A stretch of DNA of 64,000 bases. It comes from Phocoena phocoena (taxonomy: Eukaryota > Chordata > Mammalia > Artiodactyla > Phocoenidae). Location of the stretch: NCBI RefSeq assembly GCF_963924675.1, contig NC_089232.1, positions 28,284,842 through 28,348,841 on the forward strand, written 5' to 3'. The position numbers and the translations under genes are program-made. Shown piece after piece: positions 1 to 12,330 of this stretch (positions within the stretch are counted from its first letter, which is position 1; every line of letters starts with the position of its first letter). Under the pieces are notes generated by a model. It saw only the letters and a program-made list of their open reading frames with translations. It searched no databases and had not been told where the DNA came from.

Positions 1-1907
1 GTTTGGGTTAAAACGTGACCATGGGCAGGCTGCAAATGTGGCCCCCTAAGAGGCTCTGTCAGCCCTGGTCAGACCTGTCTCATTGATTTTATAAGGGCCT
101 ATGGGAGGCCTGTGGCTGAGGAGGACTTAGGTTGGAGACCAGAGCTTTCTGCCTGGCTGATGGTGGTGGCCTGAGACCTCCTCGAGGAGGGCGGGCTTGG
201 GGGCAATGGGAGAGGCAGCTGAGGCAAATGCAGCCTGCTGGCCTAAGGTAGACCTAAGGTGGGCATGGTCTTTGAGGGCGTCCATCTGTCCCTTAGCCTC
301 CAGATGGCCTGTGCATTACTGTTGTAGGTAGATGGTCCATGACCCACAGCCTTATCATGTTTGCAGATGTGACTGCTCCCCAGGAAGCAGCTGAGGCCGC
401 GAGGGTCCTTGGCTTTGGCTCCTGCTCCAACCCCCGACCTGGCTGCTGGGCAAGTCTGCTTTGGCCGCGGGAAGGGTGTGGCTGTACTTAAAAGCATCAG
501 TTAGGGCGGAGGCTGCATCTCCCTGAGTTATGGGGCAGTTTTTATCTGGGGTTGCTTGAGCAGCAGTGTCTGGGGAGTGGGGAGTGACTCTGCCGTCAGA
601 CTGAGCGGCTTCCCCTTCCCTCTGCATCTGGCCCCGTTCTCCCCTCCCTGCAGGCAGCCAGGGACAGGCGCAACTCAGCAGAGCTCCATCCTAGCGACCT
701 TGAGGGCTGTCCCTTTCTTCTGATGGGGGCTGTCTAAACTCTTTATTGCTGCCACCCTGGTGCTGTGACGCGCTCTCCAGCGATGCTAAACGGCTGGTCT
801 GGCCTCGTCCAGATGTTTCCCCTGCCTTTCCCACCTTGTGCTGGGACAGATAATTAACACAATGACAGGAGCTCTGTGTGCTCTCTGGGAATCAGTACCC
901 TATTTTTTCCTGTGCAGGGCCGACATCTGCAAAATAGTGTGGTCATGAAGAAGCTTTGCCCTTCCCCACAGCCAAGTAATAAGTCCGCGATGTGGGTCCT
1001 TTATGCACCTGGCAGTCCTGTTAAGGAAGAGGCTTTGCCCTTACTGAGTTGGCCTGTGGGGGTGGTCCTGGGCCCAGGTCTCTCCGCAGTGAGCAGAATA
1101 AGCAAGTTGAGCTCCCAGGAAGCAGAGCTACAGAGTTGCTGGGAGGGGCTTTGTCACGGGCCACCTTGACCTTCAGCTGACCCTGGGGGTGGCGAGGAGA
1201 AGCACAGCCCTTAATCATGGAATTCTGATGTCAGAACTGGAAGAGTGCTTAGAAGTGTGGACATTGAGGCTGGGGAAGGAGAGTGACAGGCTCTCAGCTA
1301 CTCAGCAGTTAGGGAGGGTGGGGCTCTCTGTGGTTTCTTTTAGGCCCTGACAGCCTGAAGAGCTGTCAGATTTGGGATAAGGAAGAGATGGCATTTGGGA
1401 AGCTGAGTGCATCCCAAGGTTTCTGTGGAAGTGCCTGAGAGGTTTTAGGGAGAGAGGGACATTTCAGCTGGGAGGGGGAGGGAGCCTTGGGGCTTCTCTG
1501 AGACCTGGAGGGACGTCTAATCCACAGGCCTTTCTGCCTGGGCAGAGGACAAGGGAGGCCACTGGTTGGGTGGGAAGTTCAAAGGAGGAGAGGACATGGA
1601 CACAGCAGCCTGCATGCCCAGAGGGTGCAGTCTTATTAGGAGGACGGACCCCCACATTTGGAGGAAGGGCCATAGCCAGCTGCCGTATTTTGGGGCCTAG
1701 CCAGGGAGCACTGGAGATGTTCAGAGCAGACGGAAGCCCTGCGCTCAGCTCTGGTCAGGGAAGGCCTCCCTGAGGAGGAGATGTACACCGGGCCTGTCAG
1801 GCTAGCCATCAGAGATCCTGGTCTGCCACCCCACCTTCTCTGAGTTCCCATATGGACAGCGTGTAGCACTCCATTTTGGAGGATTGTCATTGCCTTGTTT
1901 GTCTAGC

Positions 1908-2345
1908 ATATCATTTATTAAGCCGTTTTTAGGTGCTGGCACCATCCTAAGGATTTGACTTACATCAGCTTATAGCAACCCCTTGAAGTGTAGGTACTGT
2001 TACTGTGTTTAACGAGTGAAGAAACTGAGGCACGTAGAGGTGAAGTGACCTTTTGTTTTAAAGATTTTTTTCTTTTGATGTGGACCGTTTTTAAAGTCTT
2101 TATCGAATTTGTTACAGTGTTGCTTCTGTGTTATGTTTTGGTTTCTTGGCCGCAGGGCATGTGGGATCTTAGCTCCTCGACCAGGGATCGAACCCGCACC
2201 CCCTTCGTTGGAAGGCAAAGTCTTATCCACTGGACCACCAGGGAAGCCCTAAAGTGGCTTTTCTAAAGGCACACAGTACATGGCAGTCAGGATTTGTACC
2301 GAGACAGCCTGGCTTCTGATTCTGTGCTCTTCGCCACCATGCTGT
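1908..2345 (-). repeat. MIR SINE, split by a younger SINE
   Basis: Positions 1908-2052 and 2251-2345 together read as one antisense MIR: the 'gaagaaactgaggca' core at about 2019-2033, and after the gap the 'cacacagtacatggcagtcagga' type region. A CHR SINE at 2053-2250 sits in the middle. MIR is an ancient mammalian tRNA-derived SINE, so the nesting order is clear. Confidence 0.8.
2053..2250 (-). mobile_element. CHR-type tRNA-derived SINE (older subtype)
   Basis: Read on the - strand it begins with the tRNA-Glu-like head (right end, 'agggcttccctggtggtcca' reversed here) and ends in the A-rich tail at the left. The B-box region and the 'catgtgggatcttagctcc' body are clear. Imperfect flanking copies (aagtgacctttt at the left, aaagtggctttt at the right) fit a decayed target-site duplication. 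It interrupts a MIR. Confidence 0.85.
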
Positions 2346-2686
2346 AACACCCATCTGAGTCCTCTCCCATGTTTCCCAGGGTTCAGCTTTGCATGGAAGT
2401 TGGTGCTCAGCAGCTGCCCTCCTTAGGGTTCCTCTCTCCTCCCCAAAGCCCATCTCTTTGGTTAGGCTTGGGGGCTCTGGAAGCATGAGCTGCTTCTCCT
2501 GTGTGAGGCCTTGGCTGGTAGGGGTAAGTGCATTTAGTCTGCAGCTCCGTGTCTGGTCATATCTTTCTCAGGGGATGGGGGTGTTGCCTGGTACATTGGG
2601 AAAGAGGGTATCACTGCCACTAGACTGTCTCACAGGAGCCGGGGGAGGCCTGGAAAGCTCTGCCTTGGCCCTGGGCACCGCCCCCG

Positions 2687-2709
2687 CCCCCCCCCCCCCC
2701 CCCCCCCCC
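2687..2709. repeat. Homopolymer C tract (C23)
   Basis: Twenty-three consecutive C bases follow a C5-G run at 2681-2686. The complementary strand is an uninterrupted G run able to form a quadruplex. Length in the assembly may be unreliable because such runs slip in sequencing. Confidence 0.9.
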
Positions 2710-3914
2710 GGGAGGTTTGCTCCCATTGGCTTGTGCACTAGAGCTGGGCTTGGGATCATCAACAGATATAAGACTTCCTGACCTTTCCCAAGAAATCACA
2801 TGCTTGTTTTACTGTGACAGAACACTCTGAGCCATCCATTCCTCCTCCTACAGTCATGCAGTGGTTTGCTTTTTTTTTTTTCCCCCCTTTCTTTTGTTCA
2901 ACATCTAAGAAGCAATTACTGGGCAACCACTGTGCCTAGGTCAGGGCTTTGGAGGAAACATGAGAAAGAAAATATAAAGCCCTTTCCCTAGAAGGGCAAA
3001 AATATGTTTGAGACAAGACTTAACACAGGAAGGATAATTAACCAACAAAGCAGCATATACAAAATATGAGAGAAGGAAAGGGTCAGAAGAAGGACCAACT
3101 CACCAGGGTTGGAGTGATCAGGGTGGGCTGCCTATAGGAGGCTGGACCTTGAATGACAGGTGGGGCTTGGTGGTGGCTGGGTGAGTTTCTGGGAGGGAGA
3201 CCCAGAAGGGAGGGAAGGAAGGGAAGGTGAGTGTGGTGGGGCTGAGCCAAGAGAGGGAGTGGAGGGGAGCCAAGCTTAGTTTCCTATGTGCCTCTCTCAG
3301 CAAAACAACCTGGCTTTCTTTACTTCTTATTTCTTTTTGAGTAGTTTACCTGGTTCAAAACTCTAAAGATACATAGGGTTCACAGTGAAAAATCTCCCTT
3401 GTCCCGACCTTGAGTCACCCAGCTCCTCTCTTCAGAAGCAGTCAACATTACCAGTTCTTCTATGCTTTTAAAAGCCAATGCGTTATAGATTTCTTCTCCC
3501 TCTCCCATTGTGTTTGCACAAGTGCAGCCTTCTTCACACACACAGGTCTGTACCTATGATAAGTCTGGCTTCCCCACACAGGGGTATTATTGCTTGTCTC
3601 CTCCTGTTTCAAGTCTGAACTGAGACCCTGACAGGAAGACAGCCAGTACTTACTTTTGTCCTCTGTGACTGAAGACCCTGTTTGGGGTGAATATGGGGTT
3701 AGGAGCAAACTGGGGAGGGGAGTTTGGTTAAGTAGAATTTCTTCCTTATTCCCTTGTCTCCCCTGGGAGAGGTCATCCTGCTGGTTTTCTCCTTTCTCTT
3801 GGGCGGGGTCATCACTCTTTGGTCCTGGGCCACCTCGCTCCCAAGGGGCTGATGACAGCCTGTAAAAGGCCCTGACAGACAATAAACCCAAATCTTTACG
3901 TGTGGGTTGGCCTA

Positions 3915-4112
3915 CTTTTCAGAGTGCTTTCCCAGCAGCACCTCACTTCCTTCTTCCCTGAGGGCAGGGAGGGTGACCCCAATTTTTACTGAGGTCAAGA
4001 CTGGGGTCTCAGGAGTGGAATGACTGATCCAAGGTCACATGATTCGTTAGTGGCAGCCAGATTTCTAACCTCCCGAGCCCAGTGCTTTTTCCCTACATCA
4101 TGCTTTCAACTA
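3915..4112 (-). repeat. MIR SINE remnant
   Basis: Antisense MIR features: 'ccaaggtcacatgattcgttagtgg' type core near 4030-4055, then a region matching the MIR head. It is diverged and boundaries are approximate. Confidence 0.65.
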
Positions 4113-4392
4113 TACATACTTCTATTGCTGTGTGGTTAGACTTGGCTCCAAGCAGGCGTGGGTCCCTGGCCTCTGTCCGAGGCAAGCTGACAAAGAGATA
4201 AACCTTTGGAGCCTACAGCAGCAGGAGGGCTGAGGACTGGCTGAGATGTTTGTGGCCAGGAGGGAGGGAGGCTGGTCCTGGCTGGGCTCTGAGGTGAGCT
4301 GAGCAAGCCATGCCCATGGAGCCAGGGGTAACTAATGAAATGATGGTTCTGGGCTCCAAGGACTGTTGGTGCCGGCACAGAGCCAGAGTAGG

Positions 4393-4415
4393 TGATAAGA
4401 GGCCTGATAAGAGGC
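4393..4415 (+). promoter_or_regulatory. Tandem GATA-factor motif (candidate)
   Basis: The 11-mer TGATAAGAGGC occurs twice, at 4393-4403 and 4405-4415, a direct repeat of period 12. Each copy carries TGATAAG, a match to the WGATAAR consensus of GATA transcription factors. Paired sites are known to matter in some GATA enhancers. Whether this one is bound is inference only. Confidence 0.3.
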
Positions 4416-4689
4416 ACTGTCCTCTCCTGCAGTTGTGCCTGGCTTGCAGTTTTACCATCCATACCAAATCAAAGGCAGGATGAGGTTGTGAGTGTTGGGA
4501 GCCATCAAGGATTGGCCTGCGGCCCACGCGTCTCCTCTCTGATCGTGTGTGAGGAGGACTGCCTGAGTGGGGGATTTGGAGAGGAGGGAAGGCATCTAGA
4601 TGGAGGAGCCTCTGGGGAAAAGGCTTTTCCAGCCGTCTCTTCAAACTCCATGTAATACAGTTTTAGTTGACATTTCTCCCTGCCCCTAA

Positions 4690-4806
4690 CTGGCTTATTT
4701 TATCACCCTTCTTTGACAGAGGTGAAGTGGGTGGTTGAAAGCCACTTCAGATCCAGGACTAGAACCTGGGTCTCCTGTCTTCCAACCCTTGCGTTTTTCC
4801 ACTATT
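4690..4806 (-). repeat. MIR fragment
   Basis: An antisense MIR-like segment, with a 'cactt-agatccaggactagaacctgggtctcctg' type core near 4742-4778. Short and diverged. Confidence 0.55.
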
Positions 4807-5569
4807 CCTTTAAAATAATTTTTTTCCCACTTAATTTTGGTACTGAAGCTAAGCCCTGCCAATGCCATCTCATTTATCCAGCAGGTGTTAGAAGGTATTC
4901 CATATATCAGGCCCTTTCCTTGCCTGGGTTGGGGGGCATAAAAGGTGAGTAACATTTTGTGCAGTCAGTAAGCAGTGAGAGCACAGGTGGAGTGGCTCTG
5001 CCTGAGTGCCACTGCAGGGGACGAAGGGGGCACTTGGAGAAGGGCACTGCAGCCCCTCCTACCTTCCCCATTGCTCCTGTCCTAGTTTAGGCAGGTTTTT
5101 TTTTTTTTTTTAAACATCTCCTCTAGACTGTTAGCATAGCTGCTACAGCATTTTTGTAAGCCAGAATGCCAATTTATTAATTTATGATGAGAAATAACTG
5201 CTGAGGCACAAGGAGTTGCCTGGGTCAGCCTGGCTGTGGGACCTGTCCTGGGTTGGCCGGCTCTGTGCTGGTTTCTGCTGCCTTGCCCCTCTGCTGCCCC
5301 TTTCCCTGCTGTCCTTTGCTCTTCCTACAGCACAGCAGCCATAGGTTTTATCCTTGTTTCCTACCCTGTAGTGCTCTTCCAGGCCCAGAATAAGGCTACA
5401 ACTCTTTAACATGATGTTTGGGGCAGTCTCCTCTGCTCCAAAGCACCTTTCTGCCCATCTTCACCTCTCCAGCCCTGGGCATCTGTGTATTCTTTTCCTC
5501 CCACCTGGAATGTCTCTTTACCTGCCTCCTGACCCATTGTTCGAGGCCCAGTATAAATGTTACATCTGT

Positions 5570-6100
5570 CAATGAAAATCATCAATAAGAACCTATAATA
5601 AGAATAGAAAAGAGTTTTCTTTGAGCCAAACTGAGGACTAGCCTGAATGCCCACTTCCCAGATTACTCTGAGAAACTGCTCCAGAGAAGCATGGTTTCCA
5701 GCACAGTTTTATATCTTGTCAGAACAAAGAACATTAAATAAGTCAGGGATACTGTACATTTCAAGAAAACACACACACGCACAGAGATCAGCATCACGTA
5801 CACAGCAAGTCAGCATGACCTTGCACCTGGCAAAGGAGTCTTATCAAAGGAGTACCAGCATTGGTGTCCCAGGAAGATAAGCGTTTAATCTTTATTTTTA
5901 AAGAATGGACATTCTTTACTTTTGGTCACTGTGTCCTTTTCTCTAATAATTAAAGCAGATGTACAATGTAGGTTTGATAGGCCACAAACAGGCTATTTTA
6001 GTTAGCATAAGATTCAAGTTAACTCACAGATAAGCCAGAATGACCTCCCTATATCTCAATATGTGAAAATTTCTTTTATCATGTCCTTCACTACTCCTCC
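5570..6100 (-). mobile_element. LTR-like repeat, antisense
   Basis: A copy related in its first 100 bases to the element at 40866-41330. Both share a block like 'actgaggacta' followed by 'ctctgagaaactgctc'. On the - strand the AT-rich part would supply an AATAAA-like signal near one end, as in an LTR. I cannot name the family, and no internal retroviral sequence is seen. Confidence 0.35.
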
Positions 6101-6610
6101 CGAAATTGTCTTCTCTTTAACCTTCCTGTGCCTTTTATTTGTGCATTTTTGTGGTGTTAATCACCTTCTTCCTTTATTTATGTAGCCATCTTATTTCCCC
6201 ACCAAGATGTAAGCTTCTCGAGGACACTCCCTTTCTTATTCTGGCAAATACTTGGGAAACGTTTTGAGCCCGGCTGAGGCCTTCTCTGGTTGGTTGGGAT
6301 TTCAGTGGCGAGTTCCCTGTGCCTCTGAGACTTTGTGAGTGTCAGGATGAGCTGTCGGGATCTCACACGCCACGCCCTGTGCTGAGGCTACTGAGATGAG
6401 TAGATAGTTAGCACAAGGCTCAGGGATTCAACCAGGAGCAGGGCTCAGTCATAGGACAGGGAGAAAAAAGCCTGTGTCCTGGCCCAAGGCTACCCTCTGA
6501 CTTCCACAGGGATCTAATAGAAAGACCCTGTTAGTCTCAAGTGGGACCAGAAGGGGAGTATAGATGAGTCCATAGGTGTTTCTAACCATCTCCAACAGAT
6601 GCGGGTGCTT

Positions 6611-6973
6611 ATTATTTTTTTTTTTAAATAAATTTATTTATTTTATTTTTGGCTGCGTTGGATCTTCGTTGCTGTGCGCGGGCTTTCTCTAGTTGCAGCG
6701 AGCTGGGGCTACTCTTTGTTCCGGTGCGTGGACTTCTCATCGCAGTGGCTTCTCTTGTTGTGGAGCACGGGCTCTAGGCGCGCAGGCTTCAGTAGTTGTG
6801 GCACATGGGCTCAGTAGTTGTGGCTCACGGGCTCTAGAGCGCAGGCTCAGTAGTTGTGGAGCATGGGCTTAGTTGCTCCGTGGCATGTGGGATCTTCCCG
6901 GACCAGGGCTTGAACCCGTGTCCCCTGCATTGGCAGGCGGATTCTTAACCACTGTGCCACCAGGGAAGCCCCA
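6611..6973 (-). mobile_element. CHR SINE, full length
   Basis: A full-length antisense CHR SINE. The A-rich tail appears as a T-rich stretch at 6615-6655, the body has repeated 'cagtagttgtgg' units, and the tRNA-like head ends in 'ccaccagggaagcc' at the right. It is flanked by a 9-bp exact duplication, CGGGTGCTT, at 6602-6610 and 6974-6982. Confidence 0.92.
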
Positions 6974-7014
6974 CGGGTGCTTTTTAAAAAACATAATCAT
7001 GATGCTTGTATCAC

Positions 7015-7200
7015 ACACACAAAGTCAACAGTTCCTTAATAACCATCCAATCAATATCCAGTCCATATTTAAATTCCCTTAATATCAGAACTGTCTCTTC
7101 ATAGGTGGTTTGTTGAATCAGGATCCAAACAGGGCTCCCTTCCATACTGTGCCTGGCTGTTAAGTCTCCCAGGGGAACAGTTCCCTCTTGTTTCATACCC
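7015..7200 (-). repeat. Old L1-type 3' fragment
   Basis: It contains 'gaatcaggatccaaacagg' at about 7113-7131, a stretch shared with the L1-type copies near 37860 and 44700. Orientation is judged from those longer copies. Diverged, with approximate ends. Confidence 0.45.
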
Positions 7201-8824
7201 TTACCTGATGGAGGAGCTGAATCACTTGTCCTTGAGAACATCCCACATTGTAGCTGATGGGTTTCTGCCAAAGCAGAAATTGCGGGGCCTTGGGAGCCTG
7301 GGGAAACGGGGACAGGGTGAACAGTGTCTGAAGGCTTCAGGCCTTTTGAGAGCAAGCGATTTCATCAATACGGTGTTGCTTGAAGTGGCCGATGGCTGGC
7401 CGGCCTGGATTATAGGAATTTGGGTTAGATTGTTATGTCCATCAGAATGTTATGGACAGGTATCTTGGTGTCTTCTCCTAGAGTTTTCCCCAGCATCTAC
7501 TTTCTGAGTTGCAGTCTCTTCCCCTCTGGAACCCTGCAGCCCCTGTTTGTACTGACTCCCTAGAGAAGCTGGATGGGGAGAGTGAGGCCAGGAAAGGAGA
7601 AATGGATCAGTATGTCTTTCCTTCACGTTGGTTCTTCACTTTTCATTCTAGAAGATTCTCCAGCCAGTACACTGGGCAGCACAGCTGTCTTCCTAGGGCC
7701 TCTTGGCTTCCTTTGTCTTGGGGTGGGGTTCAATTCCTACAGCTGTCAGATTTGCAAGCCCGTCATCCCCAGCATGGTGGGAACTGTTCCCTAGCCTGAG
7801 GTAAGACCTGTCTCTGAAGAGGCCAGGGCAGCCACGGCCCGAAGAGAGAAGCTGCAGACCTGGTGGGCTGTAGCCAGAGCAGGTAAGGCTCAGGTGAGCA
7901 CCAGCCCAGTTACATTGGAGATTGTGGTATTGGGGACATGAGGAAAACAAGCTACAGGAGCAGTCTGCTCCCTGACTAGCAGGTGCACCCAGCTGTTTTT
8001 GTTTCCCCGGAGTCACCTTCATTGGCATGCAGGGTGTTTGAGGGTCAGACTGAGCACTGTGGCGTGACGCCCGGGAGCCGCAGGGTCTTTGGCCAGTTCC
8101 TCGCCCCTTACCAGGCCCCTGCAAGGCCCTCTCATACCCAGTGGGACATGAGGTGCAGTATCTGTCATCTGATTTGAGATCTCAGCCTGGGAGCCGTGCG
8201 TTGGGGCAGGAAGAGGAAGACATGCACTCAAGTGTGTGTTTTGCAGTGAGCCTTACAGAGGCAGCGCATCCCAAGCAGTGAGAGTGGCACTGCCCAGCTC
8301 CTTCTCTGGGAACTACATTCAGCACCTCACATCAAGCCCTCGCCTTAGCTTTGAACTGTATCTGTAAGCATCTGTGCATTATCTTTATTTATTTTGTGCA
8401 TCCGTTAGCAAGATGTGTCCTAAGGTAACTGCTTCTTCACTTTATGCCGTTTCAGCTTATGAAAGGTTTCATAGGAATGCTCCACTTTTGGATAGCAGGG
8501 GAAACCTGTAACTTTAAAGTTCAAAGTAGTGATGAGTATAAACAATATTTTGTGACATCTGCAGCAACCGTAATGTGGTATGAAAATATCGGTTTCTCTT
8601 GGTGACATATTCATAGGTACTGCTGCTATACCACTACAGTTGCAAAAATTCATAATTGAAAGAAATACTAAATTTCAGTTAGAGATTGGGGGAAATAAAG
8701 ATGTAATTTTTCTCCCATCTAACACAGACCCCCTGTTTTAGAGAAATCCTTTGGTTGGGCAGGGACATGGGGTTTCTGGGCCCGGGTGTGTGGTGTATTG
8801 CACTTGCAGAGGGAGGCATCCTAG

Positions 8825-8955
8825 TGCAGTGATCAAGGCCAGAGGCCCTGGAGACAGGGAGCCTGGGTTCAAATCCTGGTTCCCTGTGTACTAAAAAGAA
8901 GCATCTGGCTTAACCCTATGGACTTCTCCCTGCCCTAGTGTTTGCATCTGCAAAA
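8825..8955 (+). repeat. MIR SINE, sense
   Basis: A MIR head and core in sense orientation ('gcctgggttcaaatcctg' at 8862-8879), ending where a second MIR in the opposite orientation begins. Confidence 0.7.
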
Positions 8956-8959
8956 ATAT

Positions 8960-9200
8960 ATAAGAACTAACACTTGTGTGGCGCTTCCTGTGTGCCAGGC
9001 CCCATTCCGAGTGCTTCACCTGTAATCTATGCAATTGTCAGAGTGGTCTTGTGAGGGGATTGGACGCCCATTACCCCCATTTTATAGGCAGGTGTGGAAA
9101 TGCATAGAGAGACTGGGTAACCCACTCCAGGTCGCACAGCGGGCGTGTGGTGGGCTGGGGCTTACGCCAGGCAGCCCTGGCTCCAGATCCATGCTGGAGC
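8960..9200 (-). repeat. MIR SINE, antisense
   Basis: Classic antisense MIR landmarks: 'tgtgtgccaggcccca' at 8991-9006, 'cccccattttataggcag' at 9074-9091, then 'aggtcgcacagcgggc' at 9129-9144. Confidence 0.8.
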
Positions 9201-9224
9201 CACTCTGAGGTCTGCTTCCCACAC

Positions 9225-9335
9225 CTGCCTCCTGGGGCTGTTAAGAGGATGACTGGGATCTGATTTGGTGTGTTGAGTGCTTAGCATAGCGCCTGCACAC
9301 AGTAGGTGCTAAAAGAGAGGTATGGTTGTTAATGG
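9225..9335 (+). repeat. MIR 3' fragment, sense
   Basis: Sense MIR tail: 'gttgagtgcttagcatagcg' at 9273-9292 and 'cacacagtaggtgct' at 9296-9310. Three MIRs therefore lie in tandem in about 500 bp with alternating orientation. Confidence 0.65.
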
Positions 9336-9699
9336 TGATAAGATTAGGGCCATAGTGATGGGCTAGAGTGGGGTCAACACCCGACCTCCATTCAGGAAGT
9401 GGGCACTTCCCGGATCTGGATGGTGTATTCTGTCAGCGAAGTTACTGAGATTCTTTGCTCAGAAATGGGGGATGAGGGCTTCAGGGTTAAAGAAGGTGCC
9501 CTTTTGGAACTGTCTGTCCCCATGAAGCCTGGCACGTGGCTCCTTCCTCAGGAGGCTCTTCTTGGGGACAGGGGGCACCCTCTTTGCTCTGGGAGCTTCT
9601 GGTCTCACGGTTAAGACCTGTGGGTTTGTGATGATAGAAACATTACACAGTTGTTCAGTTGTGAACAGGGACAAACAAGTTCCTAAGTTAATTCATAGA

Positions 9700-10130
9700 T
9701 TAATTTGTTAGTTCATTGAAAATATATTTGAGAGACCACTCTTTTAAGTCTGGTGACACACAGATGAGGAGAATAAAGTTCCTGCCTGTAGAGCAGGGGA
9801 AGACAGACATTAAACAGCCGTGTATACATACATCATTTTACTGTGTGGGATACACACACACACACACACCCTGTGTCAGGTAGTATTAATTATGCTATAG
9901 AAATAAACTGGGTAAGGGGCAGCTGTAGTTGGGGTACTCAGGGAAGACTAAGGAGATTCAGATGAACTGAGACCTGATGTGAGTGAGTAAGTGAGTGAAC
10001 TGTGGCCTGAAGATCTGGGCCTGTGTCTCAGGCAGAGGGAAAAGCAAGAGCAGTGGCCTGGAGATGGGAACACTGAAGGCCAGTGTGGGATGAGAAATGC
10101 AGAGAATCAGAAGACCCGGCACCCAAAGGA
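9700..10130 (-). repeat. L2 LINE 3' remnant
   Basis: Resembles the antisense L2 3' end: a 'tcattgaaaatatatttgag' start, then a 'gacagacattaaacagccg' region and 'caggcagagggaaaagcaag' at about 10029-10048. It includes a short (CA)n at 9852-9868. Family assignment is by eye. Confidence 0.55.
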
Positions 10131-10461
10131 TGAGCCCCTTCTGCCATGCTGAGGAGTGGGGTGTGATGTGCTCCAGTTTCACCTGCCTGCTGGGTGAAGC
10201 ATGGATGGCAGGGAGGCAGGTGAGCAGGGAACTGTAATGTTCAGCAGGGAGATGTTGGTGGACTGTACTGTAGGGTGACAGTGGTGAGAGGGGGTTGAAT
10301 TCTGGGTATAATTGGTTGGTAGAGCTAAGTTTAGATGTGGGGTGTGAGGGGGAAAAAGAGACAAGGATGGTTCCTGGGTTAGGGGTGTGAAATAAATGAT
10401 GTGTGGAGGCTTAGGAAGGGGCACCATTATTTGGGTCTTAAGCTGAACTTTGCACTGATAA

Positions 10462-11190
10462 TGTTACCGAACCGAACTCAGGTCTGCTTGCCTGACGTGT
10501 AGGAAAGCCAATCTACTGACACTGAGTTGTGGTGAAGGAAAGTACAGTGTTTATTTTCAGGGCACCAAGCAAGGAGAATAGCCAGCTCATGCTCAAAAGA
10601 CCTGAGCTCCCTGATGGCTTTCAGGCAAGGATTTTTAAAGACTGTGCTAGGGGAGAGGGTCATAGGATGCCTGATTAGCTCATGGACCTTCTTCTGGTTA
10701 GTTGGTGGTGATGTTTTGGGAATCTCAGTCATCAACCTTCTGGTTCCAACCAGTCTGGGGTCTACATGCTTGTGGTCAGCAAGTCGTCACCATCCTCTAC
10801 CAGATTGGGGAGGGGTCTTAGTTTCTGTAGAACATCTCACAGATAGGCATCAGATTGTTATCTACATCCCTTCTGGAGGAACTCCTGAAGTCTTGCAGCG
10901 CTGTTTTTCTAATCATTAACTACTTGAGTCTGCTCTTTGGAACTCAGGGAAGGCCTAGGAGACTAAAGCCTTTTTTTCTTCTACAAACAAGAAACAGGGG
11001 ACACAGAGGGGCTTTTGTGTCCCAGAAGGCCCCGCAGAGTCCTGCTTGGTTTCAATTTCTCTTTTTCTTTGATACTCCTCAATCCTGAAGGGAGCAGGGG
11101 CAGGACAAGGAAGGGAATAAAGTTTTGAATAGAGAGATTAATCATAAACTCAGCAGGTTAACTCAGTTTTAAGGGGACCAATTTCAGTAA
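10462..11190 (-). mobile_element. Putative solo LTR, antisense
   Basis: The left end TGTTACCG is the reverse complement of an LTR 3' end in CA. Some 85 bases in, 'cagtgtttattttcagg' (10546-10562) is a reversed AATAAA signal, the expected position for an R-U5 region. I see no gag, pol or env and no partner LTR. The right end is not defined by a duplication, so about 11190 is a guess. Confidence 0.45.
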
Positions 11191-11917
11191 GAACTGGAGA
11201 CAGGCCAGGTGTGTGCCTGGGCCTGTGGCTCTCAAGGGCCCAGCACCCCCAGAGTGACAGGAGCCACCCTGGCACTTACATGTGTGTGTTTGACATCGCC
11301 CTAGGTCTGCTTCTCAGAGTGTTGAGATTTTTCAGTTACACTATGTGGCAGCTGTTAGCTAGCCCAGCTCTGTTTACTGAGAAATGGGTGGAGTGCTGGG
11401 TATGGTGGGCCTGGGAGCCCCACTAGCAGGAATAACTAGGGCCATAATCTTGGTTAACAGGTGAGGCAACTACCTCCTCCCTTTATCCCCCCTTTGTCTT
11501 CTGCCCCTGCAGAGGGTGGGGGTGGGGCTGGTCCCGCAGGGTAGGAGGCTGAGGGCTCCTAAGTCCACACTGGGCCTGCTGAACTTTGTCAGGCAGAGGG
11601 AGCCTGGGGGAGGTACGGTGGCTGAGCAAGGGCCCTTTTTGAGCTTTTCTGTGGTTCTGCATCTGCTGGGGGAGGCTTGACTGCTCTCAGACATGGTTTT
11701 AGTGGCCTGGGGACAGGACAAAACCCCGAGGTTCCCTTAGTGACCCTTCAGGGCTCCATCCTCCTGGGATTGTGCCAACCCTTTGAAGGGGGTTCTGGCC
11801 TTCATACGCCACCTCCTTGCCTCTTTGGACCTCTGTGGTGTACCTTTTCCAGCCTCTGTCCTCTCAGGGTGTCTGGAGGCCCAACGTTTGCATTCAGCTT
11901 GATGACAAATGCTGTCC

Positions 11918-12145
11918 CTCGAAGGTTAAGAACGTGGGCTGGGAGCCAGGCATCTTCATGTTCTAGTTCCGACTGTATCACTTACTAGCTGTTTGACCTT
12001 GGGCAAGTCACAAACCTTCTCTGTAACTTAGTTTCCTCATCCACATAGTGGGGATAATGGATCTCGTCTCCTGGACTGTGTGGATAGCAAAAGAGGTACA
12101 GAGTTTGGCACACAGTGAGCATGCAGTAAGTCTAGCTCTGCTGAT
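11918..12145 (+). repeat. MIR SINE, nearly full length
   Basis: A textbook sense MIR: 'tcacttactagctgtttgac' at 11979-11998, 'ttgggcaagtcacaaacc' at 11999-12016, 'agtttcctcatcc' near 12030, and a 'cacacagtgagcatgcagtaa' type end. Confidence 0.9.
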
Positions 12146-12169
12146 TCTGTAGCACCAGTCATTTGTCCT

Positions 12170-12330
12170 GCCTCTCAGGTGTGGTCCACAGGCCAGCAGC
12201 CCTGGCATCCCCTGGAAGCTGGGTAGAAATGGAGCCTCTCAGGCCCATCTGCACCCATTGCATCAGAATCTGCATTTCTACCAGACTCAGCGATCCTTTT
12301 GTACTTTGCAGTTTGAGAAGCGCTGTTGTA
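12170..12330 (-). repeat. MER5-like hAT transposon remnant
   Basis: The right end 'tttgagaagcgctgttg' (12311-12327) is the reverse of a MER5-type terminus, and 'catcagaatctgcatttcta' (12260-12279) is a typical internal motif. MER5 elements are non-autonomous hAT-Charlie DNA transposons. Confidence 0.65.
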
